Assembly: GCA_964487555.1 (NCBI GenBank)
Contig: CAZART010000116.1
Coordinates: 1 to 15,614, forward strand
Length of the DNA stretch: 15,614 bases
Source of the DNA: CAZART01 sp964487555
GTDB taxonomy: Bacteria; Bacteroidota; Rhodothermia; Rhodothermales; VXPQ01
Direction: 5' to 3'
Every line of letters begins with the position of its first letter. Within the stretch, counting starts at the first letter, position 1. Made by a program: the position numbers and the translations under genes. The notes below the pieces were generated by a model. It did no database searches and was not told where the DNA came from. It saw nothing but the letters and a program-made list of their open reading frames with translations. Below, piece by piece: positions 1-7,484 of this stretch.

Positions 1-992
1 TTGAAATGCTGCAAGAAGTCGGCTTCCAGTCCAATGGAGACAAAGAAGATGGGCGCGAATATGTAGGTGACGAACTGATGCAGTACGGTTCGCGTCTGCG
101 ACCGCATGTGGGTAGAGTCGCCAACGGCTATACCGACCAAGAAGGCGCCGAATATGGCGTGAATGCCAATGGCTTCGGTAGCCGCTGCGCCGGCGAGGGC
201 GAGTACGAGCGTAAAGCTTAGAACGCCGCCGGGCCAGCTCAGGCGCGATTGGATCCACGGCATTGCGCGGTGCACCAGCCATCGGCCGAGCGTCAGCGTA
301 AACCCAACGAGTAGCAGCGTCAGGCCGATCGTGGCCCCGATGCCCATGCCCCCGTGCTCACCTCCGATCTCCGCATCCGCCGGGGCATTGGCATTCATCA
401 TTCCAAGAATGATGGAGAAGATGATCCATCCGACGAGATCGCTAAACATAGCGGCACCCATGACGAGCATCCCGACGTCCGTCTTGAAGAGGTTCATATC
501 CATCATGATCTTGGCGATCACCGGCAGTGCGGAGATGCTCAGCGCCGTACCGAAGAAAAGGGCAAACGTGAGCAAATCGGCGCCGGGCTCGATGCCCCAG
601 AATCGCGGGAATGCGTACGCAGTGCCGAAGCCGACGGCGAAGGGCACGGCCGTACCCAGTACGCTAACCAGTAGCGCGGCGCGGCCCTGTCGCCAGAGCA
701 CGCTGAGGTCGATCTCCAAACCGGCTATCAAGAGGAGCAGCACCACCGCGAGGGTTATGACGGTGTGATACGCCAGCGCGACAGGCCCGGTGGCGGGGAA
801 AAGACCTGCGAATATGCCGGGGGCGAAGGCTCCCAGCACGGTAGGTCCTAACAGGATACCGGCAAGAATCTCCCCTACGATCGCCGGCTGCTTGAACCGG
901 TTGAAGATCTCCCCAAAAGCACGCGCCAATCCCAGCATGACGGCGAAGCCCAACAGCAGCAGCGTGATTTCGGCCGGTGTAAGTTTTTCCAT
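1..992 (-). CDS. CPA2-family cation/proton antiporter (3' end beyond window)
   Basis: Inner-membrane monovalent cation/H+ exchanger, N-terminal ~330 residues visible. Reverse-strand translation starts MEKLTPAEITLLLLGFAVML and continues with the family's IVGEILAGILLGP segment, a GLEIDL motif near the fourth helix, SISALPVIAKI and FAPIFFVSIGLE, so about ten membrane helices are present. The ion-binding helix reads AAMFSDLVGW: one aspartate (about D185) preceded by Ser, rather than the DD of NapA-type or QD of Kef-type proteins. That hints at electroneutral exchange, but this is inference. A His/Gly-rich extramembrane loop (GGEHGGMG) lies in the middle. The ATG at 992 is chosen because it precedes the first helix directly; no Shine-Dalgarno is seen. 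It lies 78 nt downstream of the Usp gene on the same strand, so the two are probably co-transcribed. Any C-terminal RCK or Usp domain lies outside the window. Family assignment is sure; the ion (Na+ or K+) cannot be read. Confidence 0.93.
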   Translation of the reverse strand, partial: MEKLTPAEITLLLLGFAVMLGLARAFGEIFNRFKQPAIVGEILAGILLGPTVLGAFAPGIFAGLFPATGPVALAYHTVITLAVVLLLLIAGLEIDLSVLWRQGRAALLVSVLGTAVPFAVGFGTAYAFPRFWGIEPGADLLTFALFFGTALSISALPVIAKIMMDMNLFKTDVGMLVMGAAMFSDLVGWIIFSIILGMMNANAPADAEIGGEHGGMGIGATIGLTLLLVGFTLTLGRWLVHRAMPWIQSRLSWPGGVLSFTLVLALAGAAATEAIGIHAIFGAFLVGIAVGDSTHMRSQTRTVLHQFVTYIFAPIFFVSIGLEADFLQHF

Positions 993-1070
993 ATAGAGAC
1001 GTGCGCCTGGGGGGTAGGTAATCGGTAGATAGAAAGCGACGCAACGTGAAAGACCGTTCCGTCTTCCGGA

Positions 1071-1916
1071 TCAGTGTATTTGTTCGCGCACAATCCAGAG
1101 ATTACACGGAATCTCGCGGAGTACCCACTCCATATCGGACGGAAAGAGCCGCTCGAAAAAGTGGCCGTGCCCGCTGCTAGACGGCAACACGAGCAGATCT
1201 GCTTTTTGCTCGCGCGCAAATTGTGCTGCGACGTAGCCGGTGTGACCCTCGACGACGCGTGCATCAACCGGGACGCGGCTGCTTCCGGCCGCGTTCACGA
1301 GATCCTTCAGCAGGTCTTCTTCGTGCACCCGATTTGCGCGCTTATACGAGCGAGCCCGTTCCATGCGGACTCCTTCCGAAAGCACCATGGCCGTTCCATA
1401 TTCCGTGAGTACGCGTATGGCGAATAGCTGCTCCGCCTCTTCCCTTTCGGCCATTCTGATGGCCTTCATCAACGCGACAAGCGCTTGCTCCGAATACTCC
1501 GTTACGAATACCACCCGGCGCATCGGCTGCGGGATCACTTGAGGCTTGGTGAAAAGCATCAGCGAACACGGCGCCTCTCTTACGAGCTTATGGGCGACCG
1601 ACCCCAAATAGTAGCGCAGCGGCCGCTCTTTCTCGAGGGCCCCTGCGAGCAACAGGTCCACTCCATGCTTCTCGACGGCGCTCAAGATCGCCGCATCAGG
1701 CGATCCGCTCGTCCAGAAGATCTTCGTATCCTCCGGCAAGCCGATATGCCGCATCGCCTCCCTTAGACGAGATTCTTTCTCGGGAGAATGGGCGCCTGCG
1801 TGAATCAAACTGAGCGGCGCGGCAAGAAGGCGGGCACGGTGGATCGATTCGGCGAGAAGCGCCTCCAGGCGAGGTGAGAAGGCAACAGCTACGGCTACGT
1901 GTCGATAAAGACCCAT
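1071..1916 (-). CDS. tandem-domain universal stress protein (UspA family)
   Basis: Cytoplasmic universal stress protein of 281 residues made of two Usp folds in tandem. Domain 1 (about 1-140) opens with YRHVAVAVAFSPRLEALL and closes with GSVAHKLVREAPCSLMLF. Domain 2 (about 145-281) opens with MRRVVFVTEYSEQALVAL and closes with EWVLREIPCNLWIV. The repeated 'aPC/iPC...v' ending is the typical last strand of each Usp domain. The ATP-binding pattern G-x2-G-x9-G-S is only partly kept in domain 1 and replaced by a Ser/Gly/His stretch in domain 2, so nucleotide binding is uncertain. An upstream in-frame ATG at 1964 would add 16 residues (MVRRLRSLWNPFDSYY) unlike any Usp N-terminus; the ATG at 1916 fits the fold better. 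It is the first gene of a probable two-gene unit with the antiporter, suggesting a regulatory or stress link to ion exchange. Family is secure; its partner is inferred. Confidence 0.88.
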   Translation of the reverse strand: MGLYRHVAVAVAFSPRLEALLAESIHRARLLAAPLSLIHAGAHSPEKESRLREAMRHIGLPEDTKIFWTSGSPDAAILSAVEKHGVDLLLAGALEKERPLRYYLGSVAHKLVREAPCSLMLFTKPQVIPQPMRRVVFVTEYSEQALVALMKAIRMAEREEAEQLFAIRVLTEYGTAMVLSEGVRMERARSYKRANRVHEEDLLKDLVNAAGSSRVPVDARVVEGHTGYVAAQFAREQKADLLVLPSSSGHGHFFERLFPSDMEWVLREIPCNLWIVREQIH

Positions 1917-2094
1917 GTAGTATGAATCGAATGGGTTCCAGAGAGATCGGAGGCGCCGGACCACAGTGAAAAAGCACTTCGTAGTGAGTCAGTTCCACCG
2001 TTTGGCCGGAAAGAGGCGGCCGTCGTCGCAGGAGCCTGTGCTTTTTGCAAGGCTATTCCTTGGAAATCGCACCCCACCTGAGTAAACTGTGTGC

Positions 2095-3078
2095 ATGCGT
2101 ATTCGTCCACGCCGTCTTCGCGCCGGCGCCGGCATCCGCCGATTCGCGCGCGAAACCCGTCTTCATGTCGACCACCTCGTCGCCCCGCTTTTCGTGGTAG
2201 AGGGCGAGGGTATCCGCCAGGAAATATCGTCGATGCCCGGGCAATTCCGGCTCAGCCTGGATGAGCTCGAGCGCGACGTGCGAGAGATTCACCAGCTCGG
2301 CATCCCCGCCGTCGCACTGTTTCCGAAGATTCGGGAGGCGCTAAAGGATCCGACCGGCTCGGAGTCTCTGAACCGCGAGGGGCTGTTTCCGCAGGCCATC
2401 CGAGCCGTGAAAGCGGCGGCGCCGGAGCTGCTGGTCATTTCCGATGTCGCGCTGGACCCTTACTCGTCCGACGGCCACGACGGCATCGTTCGAGACGGCA
2501 AGATCCTCAACGACGAAACCCTCGAGGTGCTTGCGCAGATGGCGGTTGTGCAGGCTGAGGCCGGCGCAGATATCGTCGCGCCATCGGATATGATGGACGG
2601 CCGCATCGCCGGACTTCGCGACGCGCTGGATTCGGCCGGTTACGTGGATACCGCCCTTCTCTCCTACACGGCCAAATATGCGTCGGCCTTCTACGGCCCT
2701 TTTCGCGACGCGCTGGACTCGGCACCGCGCCCGCGCGCGGGTGTGCCGTCCGATAAGAAGACCTACCAGATGGATCCGTCGAATGCCCGCGAGGCGCTCC
2801 GCGAAGTGATGCTCGACCTGGAAGAAGGGGCGGACATGGTGATGGTGAAGCCGGCTCTTCCCTATCTCGACATCATCTATCGAATTCGGGAGGTGAGCGA
2901 CGTGCCGGTCGCCGCCTATCAGGTCAGCGGAGAGTACGCTATGCTGTCGGCCGGCATCGCAAACGGATGGCTCGGGCGTCGAGAAGCCGTTCTTGAATCA
3001 CTTACCGCGATCCGGCGCGCCGGCGCGGACGTCATCCTTACCTATTTTGCAAAAGAAGCGGCCCAATGGCTCGAGTAA
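2095..3078 (+). CDS. hemB: delta-aminolevulinic acid dehydratase (porphobilinogen synthase)
   Basis: Condenses two 5-aminolevulinate molecules to porphobilinogen, the first common step of tetrapyrrole (heme) synthesis, in the cytoplasm. At 327 residues it is the usual length for a TIM-barrel HemB. The two Schiff-base lysines are visible: K194 in SYTAKYASAFYGPFR and K252 in MVMVKPALPYLDII. The metal loop reads DVALDPYSSDGHDG, with aspartates where zinc enzymes have cysteines, so this is the Mg-dependent aspartate type known from plants, algae and some bacteria. VPSDKKTYQMDP and YQVSGEYAM are further family signatures. A GTG at 2089 is in frame two codons earlier; the ATG at 2095 is preferred. 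No Shine-Dalgarno is seen. A weak TTG (2060-2062) / TAAACTGT (2083-2090) pair could be a Bacteroidota-type promoter that would make the message nearly leaderless. The gene is divergent from the Usp gene, and its 3' end overlaps the next gene by 13 nt. Confidence 0.98.
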   Translation: MRIRPRRLRAGAGIRRFARETRLHVDHLVAPLFVVEGEGIRQEISSMPGQFRLSLDELERDVREIHQLGIPAVALFPKIREALKDPTGSESLNREGLFPQAIRAVKAAAPELLVISDVALDPYSSDGHDGIVRDGKILNDETLEVLAQMAVVQAEAGADIVAPSDMMDGRIAGLRDALDSAGYVDTALLSYTAKYASAFYGPFRDALDSAPRPRAGVPSDKKTYQMDPSNAREALREVMLDLEEGADMVMVKPALPYLDIIYRIREVSDVPVAAYQVSGEYAMLSAGIANGWLGRREAVLESLTAIRRAGADVILTYFAKEAAQWLE

Positions 3079-3596
3079 AGAACTCCGTCTCGATCAAGCA
3101 TATCGACTACAGTCATCTCGAGGGCGGCCTCGTTCGGATGATGAATCGGTTCAAGGAAGAGGGAACACTCACCGGCGATCTTTCCGCCGATGAATTCCTG
3201 CGGGCGAATGCAAACGCCGCGCTGCTGGGCCTACTCTTTGACCAGCGCATGCGCGCCGAGTCTGCATTCACCGGTCCGATGCGCCTGAAGGAGCGACTCG
3301 GCCATCTCGATCTAACGAAAATCGCCAGGATGGATGTCGAAGAGCTTCGCGCGCATTTTGCCGATAAGCCGGCCGTCCACCGGTTCACCAATAAAATGGC
3401 CGAGACGACGCACGCGCTCGCCGCGATGATCACCGAAGAGTACGACGGCCGTGCCGAGAACATCTGGAACGACGGCGCGGCGTTCGCCGTCGTCGAAAAG
3501 CGCGTGCGGAAACTGCCGGGCTTTGGTCCGCAGAAAGCCGAAAAGATGAAATACGTGCTGCATTATTTCGGATTCCGCGACTTCTCGGAAGAGTAA
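3066..3596 (+). CDS. small HhH-GPD family protein (DNA glycosylase-like fold, function unknown)
   Basis: A 176-residue protein that resembles the uncharacterised HhH-GPD family described as TIGR03252. The visible signature is the helix-hairpin-helix LPGFGPQKAEKMKYVLHYFG near the C-terminus (about 150-169), which binds the DNA backbone in endonuclease III/AlkA-type enzymes. The N-terminal half has LLGLLFDQRMRAESAFTGP, matching the helical region where base-excision glycosylases have their 'QQ/DQ' segment. I do not see the catalytic aspartate about 20 residues after the hairpin, nor an iron-sulphur cysteine cluster: there are no cysteines at all. Enzymatic activity is therefore open; a DNA-binding or divergent repair role is possible. 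The ATG at 3066 lies inside the last codons of hemB in another frame, a 13-nt overlap implying translational coupling and one transcript. It converges on the sigma-54 regulator, with only 17 nt between the two stop codons. Confidence 0.87.
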   Translation: MARVKNSVSIKHIDYSHLEGGLVRMMNRFKEEGTLTGDLSADEFLRANANAALLGLLFDQRMRAESAFTGPMRLKERLGHLDLTKIARMDVEELRAHFADKPAVHRFTNKMAETTHALAAMITEEYDGRAENIWNDGAAFAVVEKRVRKLPGFGPQKAEKMKYVLHYFGFRDFSEE

Positions 3597-3613
3597 AGGG
3601 CGGATCCAGCGTA

Positions 3614-4999
3614 TTACGCGTAGTCTTCCTCGGCCTCTAGTTTTCGATAAAGCGTTCGTCTTCCGATGCCGAGAATTCGGGCCGCCTGTCGTTTGTTGCC
3701 GTCGACGGCGGCAAGGACGTGCTGAATATATCTGCTTTCTATTTCTTCGAGCGCGGGCAGTCGCTCGTCCGGATTGAGAAGAGGATCGGCGCGGCCGTCG
3801 GCCCACGGGGCTACGGTGCCACGGGCCTTTTCCTGGATCCGACGGGGCAGATGCGACACTTCAATGTCACCGGACGAGCAAAAAGCGACGGCACGCTCGA
3901 CGGCGTTCTTGAGCTCACGCACGTTCCCGGGAAATTCGTACGCTCGAAGTGCTTCGATGGCGTCTCGTGAGAATCCTCGGATCGGCTTCTCCATCTGACG
4001 ACCAAATTCTTCCAGGAAGCGGGCCGCAAGGAGGTCGATGTCGTCGCCGCGCTCCTTCAGCGGTGGAACGCGAATCTGGAACGTCTCAAGACGATAGAAA
4101 AGATCGGCGCGGAAATCCCCGCTCCGCATTTGCTCCTCGAGGTGCCGGTTGGTTGCCGCAACGACGCGCACGTCGACCGCCTTGTCCCGACTCGCTCCAA
4201 CAGGTCGAATTCTATGTTCCTGGAGCACGCGAAGGAGCTTCGCCTGAAGATCTACCGGCATCTCTGCGATCTCATCCAGGAGAATTGTTCCTCCGCCCGC
4301 CTGTTCAAAGAGGCCTTTTCGGTCGCGCGTGGCTCCGGTGAAGGCGCCTTTACGGTGTCCGAAGAATTCGCTCTCGAGCAGCTGCCCCGGCACACCCGCG
4401 CAGTTCACCGCTAGAAACGGGCCGTCGGAGCGGTCGCTTTCTTCGTGAACGGCGCGCGCCACGAGCTCCTTGCCGACGCCACTTTCGCCAACGATGAGGA
4501 CGGGACCGGCCGCGCGCGAGATATGGACGATCTGCTCGAAGAGCGATCGCATAGAGGGCGAACGCCCGAGCAAGCCGTGGAAATCGTCGGTCCCCAGTAT
4601 TTCGCGAAACCGGCGCACCTCACTCCGGAGCCGCCGTGCCTCCAGCGAACGGGAGACGGAGATCACGAAGTGCTCCAGATTCAACGGCTTCGTCAGGAAA
4701 TCGTCGGCTCCGCGCTTCAGGGCATCGACGGCCTGCGCGATGGATCCGAATGCCGTAACCATGATGAAGGCCGGCGGCGATGGAAGGTCCCTGGTATAGG
4801 CCAGGAGATCCATGCCGTTGGCTCCGGGCAATCGGAGATCACTGACCACGACGTCCGGAATGCGCGACTCCATTGCCGCGCGGGCCGCTTCAGCCGAGTG
4901 GACGCCCATGGGGTAAAACCCGGCATCGGAAATCTCTTCCTCGAGCAGTTCTCGCAGACCGTCGTCGTCTTCGACGACCAAGATGCGGGCGTCTTTCAT
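3614..4999 (-). CDS. NtrC-family sigma-54-dependent response regulator
   Basis: Cytoplasmic transcription activator, 461 residues, with the classic three-domain layout. Receiver (about 3-120): acidic pocket E10/D11/D12, phospho-acceptor D54 (VVVSDLRLPG), T82 and K104 (FLTKP). AAA+ central domain (about 140-375): Walker A GESGVGKE at 171-178, the sigma-54-contacting GAFTGA loop at 218-223, Walker B TILLDEI near 238-244, and an FRADLFYRL region with the later arginine-finger segment. C-terminal Fis-type helix-turn-helix: GNKRQAARILGIGRRTLYRKL. All key residues are intact, so it should be a functional phosphorylation-dependent enhancer-binding protein. Its ATG overlaps the kinase stop codon (4996-4999, ATGA), so the kinase just upstream is its cognate partner. 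Targets cannot be read directly; candidates are the divergent DUF4168 gene and its own operon. It has no CARF domain, so it is not RtcR. Confidence 0.97.
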   Translation of the reverse strand: MKDARILVVEDDDGLRELLEEEISDAGFYPMGVHSAEAARAAMESRIPDVVVSDLRLPGANGMDLLAYTRDLPSPPAFIMVTAFGSIAQAVDALKRGADDFLTKPLNLEHFVISVSRSLEARRLRSEVRRFREILGTDDFHGLLGRSPSMRSLFEQIVHISRAAGPVLIVGESGVGKELVARAVHEESDRSDGPFLAVNCAGVPGQLLESEFFGHRKGAFTGATRDRKGLFEQAGGGTILLDEIAEMPVDLQAKLLRVLQEHRIRPVGASRDKAVDVRVVAATNRHLEEQMRSGDFRADLFYRLETFQIRVPPLKERGDDIDLLAARFLEEFGRQMEKPIRGFSRDAIEALRAYEFPGNVRELKNAVERAVAFCSSGDIEVSHLPRRIQEKARGTVAPWADGRADPLLNPDERLPALEEIESRYIQHVLAAVDGNKRQAARILGIGRRTLYRKLEAEEDYA

Positions 5000-6516
5000 A
5001 GTGAAAACGTGTCGGATGTATCCATAAGGTCATCGGCTCGATTCTCCTCCTGCCGCGTCGTCGGAAGCCGGATCGCGAAAAGCGCACCCCCAAGGTCGCT
5101 GCGGGCCACTTCGATGCTCCCGCCGTGCTCCTCGACGATCCCGTGGACGACGGCCAAACCAAGCCCGGTGCCGTGCCCGACTCGCTTGGTCGTGAAAAAC
5201 GGCTCGAAAATGTGCTGAGAAAGCTCGTCGCCGACACCCGGACCGTCGTCTTCTACACGGAGGAGCAACTCGTCGTTTGCTTTCTCTAAGGAGACGCGGA
5301 CGCGGCCGTGGCCCGCGGCATCGATACCGTTGCGAATCAAATTAGTCAGCACCTGCTCGATCCGCACCGGATCCACCCGGATCGTCTCCGGGGGGTCTAT
5401 GCTGCGCACCTCGATGCGCACTCCACGCCGCTCGGCTTCGTCCTGAACCGCCTGCACGGCGGCGTCGACCAGGTATCCGGGTCGAACCGACATCCGATTC
5501 GGAGAGGACTTCCGCCCGAAATCGAGCAGCTGCCGTATGATGCGTTCCATACGGTGTACCTGGCTGCGTATCACATTAATCGCGTGCTCCGCGTCCGCCG
5601 GGAGGTTCCCGCCCCGCAGTGCGCGGTGCGCCCTTCCTTCGATCACGCTCAACGGGGTCCCCAGCTCGTGCGCAACGCCGGCCGAAAGTGTGCCGAGAGC
5701 CGCCAGCTTTTCGGCATGACGCAGCTGCTCTTCCAGGTCCGACTCCGCCTCCCGCCGCTGCTCGATCTCCTGCTCGGCTCGTTCCAGACTGTCGAGCATC
5801 GTGTTGAGCGCGGTAGCCAGATCCGTGATCTCCCTCGGCCCTCCAAGATCCGCACGATGATTAACATCACCCTCCTCGACGCGCCGCATACTGTTCTGCA
5901 AGGAAGAGAGGTGGCGACCGATAGCTCCGCGATGCCCGACGAGTACCATTCCGGCAACGATAAGTACGGCGATCGCCGAGAGCCCGGCGACCTGCTCTCT
6001 GAGCCCCGCCACGCTCGCGCGGATGTCGCGTTCTCGGCGCGTAATGTGGAGGAGCCCTGTTGCGCGCTGTCCGGCATCGGCCAGCGGCAGGAAGTAGGAA
6101 TACACGTTGCGGCCGGAAATCTCCTCGTATTCGCCCTGCGGCACGTCCTCACCGGCAAGGGAGGAAAGTCTCCGGCGATCCGGCGTCAGGTTCACGGCTC
6201 CTGCGGATGCCATGGTTTCGCCGTCGGCACCATAGACGTAGACGCCGTAGACGCGGTTAATGCCGACGGCCGATTCAAGCGCACTTCGCAGGCTTCCTTC
6301 CTGATCTCGTTCCAGAGCTCGCTGCACCGGAATCTCCAGGGCACGCGCGATCAACTGGACATCCTCTTTCATCTTCTCCTCGATCCGCTCTTCGAACGTC
6401 TTTAGCAGAAGCGTTCCGAGGATGCCGATCGCCACAATCAGCGGCAGAATCACGTAGCATACCAGGGCGAGGCGAAGCGTGATGCGCTGCCTGAATTTCT
6501 TCGTCTTCAGAGCCAT
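4996..6516 (-). CDS. membrane sensor histidine kinase, partner of the NtrC-type regulator
   Basis: Inner-membrane two-component kinase of 506 residues. A short basic N-terminus leads into TM1 (about 15-38, LALVCYVILPLIVAIGILGT). A periplasmic sensing segment of about 135 residues follows; it resembles single-PAS/dCACHE-like linkers (VYGVYVYGADGETMASAG). TM2 is near 178-196 (AIAVLIVAGMVLVG), then a HAMP linker (SLQNSMRRVEEGDVNHRADL), a coiled coil rich in Glu/Arg, and HisKA with the phospho-acceptor H283 in GVAHELGTPLSVIEG. The ATPase domain shows N box NLIRNGIDAAG, G1 VEDDGPGVG, F box FEPFFTTK and G2 GTGLGLAVVHG. The arrangement is like NtrB/ZraS-class kinases that feed sigma-54 regulators. 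It starts 288 nt from the divergent DUF4168 gene and overlaps its regulator by 4 nt. The stimulus is not deducible. No Shine-Dalgarno precedes the ATG. Confidence 0.96.
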   Translation of the reverse strand: MALKTKKFRQRITLRLALVCYVILPLIVAIGILGTLLLKTFEERIEEKMKEDVQLIARALEIPVQRALERDQEGSLRSALESAVGINRVYGVYVYGADGETMASAGAVNLTPDRRRLSSLAGEDVPQGEYEEISGRNVYSYFLPLADAGQRATGLLHITRRERDIRASVAGLREQVAGLSAIAVLIVAGMVLVGHRGAIGRHLSSLQNSMRRVEEGDVNHRADLGGPREITDLATALNTMLDSLERAEQEIEQRREAESDLEEQLRHAEKLAALGTLSAGVAHELGTPLSVIEGRAHRALRGGNLPADAEHAINVIRSQVHRMERIIRQLLDFGRKSSPNRMSVRPGYLVDAAVQAVQDEAERRGVRIEVRSIDPPETIRVDPVRIEQVLTNLIRNGIDAAGHGRVRVSLEKANDELLLRVEDDGPGVGDELSQHIFEPFFTTKRVGHGTGLGLAVVHGIVEEHGGSIEVARSDLGGALFAIRLPTTRQEENRADDLMDTSDTFSL

Positions 6517-6804
6517 AGTCTCGTGTGACCATTAAACACATGTGCCAGTATTACACACCTTTAGGGGCCACTAAGGTCCGCGGTGAAGCGTCTTCGGACT
6601 CGCATGCCCGGCCTTCGCAAGATTCTCTTTTCTCGAGGGATCGGCCATAATTTAGAGCCCTGTTAGTAGATCAGCCCGCGTTGGCTGCGGGTTTCGGCAC
6701 GCGTCGTGCATGGGTATATGATCAAGAAGCGGACCGCAAGACGAGCAACGGCTCGGCTCCCGTCGGTTCACGCATGTTTTTACTCCCAAACATCCACTTT
6801 ATTT
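6517..6804. promoter_or_regulatory. divergent intergenic region, kinase operon / DUF4168 gene
   Basis: This 288-nt stretch must hold the promoters of both the kinase-regulator operon (leftwards) and the DUF4168 gene (rightwards). On the minus strand, CTGGCACATGTGTTTAAT (6548-6531) has a perfect sigma-54 -24 box (TGGCAC), but the -12 box is TTTAA instead of TTGCA, so it is at best half a promoter. An 8-bp palindrome CACATGTG lies inside it (6537-6544). Further right are a short hairpin with arms CCCGC (6675-6679) and GCGGG (6687-6691), and a perfect palindrome GCACGCGTCGTGC (6697-6709). These could be leader structures or operators for the DUF4168 transcript. No gene or tRNA is visible here. 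Confidence 0.4.
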
Positions 6805-7203
6805 ATGTTACGTACATCCATTCTGACGGCCATTTTCGCACTGACCTTCTTCGTGTTCTCTCCTGTGCTCGCGCAGCAGGCTGCGCCGCCGCCACAGGAG
6901 GTACCGGACATTGAGGTCGACGATGAAGAATTGACCGCAATCGCCAGGGCCTACGTCAACGTTCAGAATATTACGGAGCAGTTCAAGGACCGTGTCAACA
7001 GCGCGGACGACGCTGAAGCAGCGAAGGCGCTTCAGCAGGAATACACGGAAGTCGCCAACGCCGCCATTGCCGATGAAGGCGTCGAGATCGATCGCTACGA
7101 TACCGTCATTCAGGTGGCTAGCGTAGACGAGGAACTTCGCCAGCGCCTGCTGACTGAAATTCAGGACCTTCTTGATGAGCAGGGAGGCGGCGGCGATTCT
7201 TAA
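6805..7203 (+). CDS. exported DUF4168 domain protein
   Basis: Small exported protein, 132 residues. The start at 6805 gives a textbook signal peptide (MLRTSILTAIFALTFFVFSP then VLA-QQ, cleavage about residue 24); the longer in-frame starts upstream add a basic, non-hydrophobic lead that would spoil it. The mature part is acidic (IEVDDEELTAIARAYVNVQN, then AEAAKALQQEYTEVANAAIAD, then YDTVIQVASVDEELRQRLL) and matches the pattern of DUF4168: a helical domain beginning 'D-E-E-L-x-x-F/I-A-x-A-Y' and ending with the 'Y-x-x-I-x-x-A-x-x-D-x-x-L' segment. Members are periplasmic or surface proteins of unknown function, found mostly in cyanobacteria, proteobacteria and Bacteroidota. The C-terminus is a Gly-rich tail. 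It is monocistronic: divergent from the kinase operon and followed by a strong terminator. Regulation by the adjacent two-component pair is plausible but unproven. Confidence 0.87.
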   Translation: MLRTSILTAIFALTFFVFSPVLAQQAAPPPQEVPDIEVDDEELTAIARAYVNVQNITEQFKDRVNSADDAEAAKALQQEYTEVANAAIADEGVEIDRYDTVIQVASVDEELRQRLLTEIQDLLDEQGGGGDS

Positions 7204-7284
7204 GAACGATCCGCGTACGTGAGCCGGTCCACGCTCGAGTGAACCTCCGTCCGGAGCGATTCGCCTCGGCCGGCACCAGGGGAC

Positions 7285-7333
7285 AGGCGGCCGCATTTGG
7301 CGTTCAGACGTCGGATGCGGCCGCCTCTATTTT
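7285..7333 (+). terminator. rho-independent terminator after the DUF4168 gene
   Basis: Perfect 12-bp inverted repeat: AGGCGGCCGCAT (7285-7296) and ATGCGGCCGCCT (7315-7326), with an 18-nt loop, directly followed by the T-rich tail CTATTTTAT. The stem is very GC-rich, and the tail lies on the plus-strand side, so it ends transcription coming from the DUF4168 gene about 80 nt upstream. Confidence 0.85.
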
Positions 7334-7484
7334 ATATGGACGCGGACTCGGTATGAACTCCTCAGCCTACAGGGTGAGCCGGCCGAGTGTATTGACAAAA
7401 TAGGAGACTCTGTGGGGACGGCAGAACAGTTCGCCTGCGTAGTCATACCTTGCTACGTACGTTCGCTCCATCTAGTGTTCTCCT

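Noticed and set aside
3614..4999. Idea that the sigma-54 activator is RtcR, controlling the RtcB cluster
   Set aside because: It has a phospho-receiver domain with intact D54 and pairs with a histidine kinase; RtcR has a CARF-type N-terminal domain. It is also 7.7 kb from archease.
5308..6405. 365-codon open frame on the plus strand opposite the histidine kinase
   Set aside because: It is a by-product of GC-rich codon use; all kinase motifs are on the minus strand and this frame has no domain-like pattern.
6675..6691. CCCGC/GCGGG hairpin as a terminator
   Set aside because: Only a 5-bp stem followed by TTTC, and no plus-strand gene lies upstream to be terminated; kept only as a possible leader structure.
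7392..7397. TTGACA as a -35 box for the fused antiporter
   Set aside because: No TATAAT-like or TAnnTTTG-like element at suitable spacing follows; a perfect -35 hexamer alone is not enough, especially if the organism uses the Bacteroidota promoter type.
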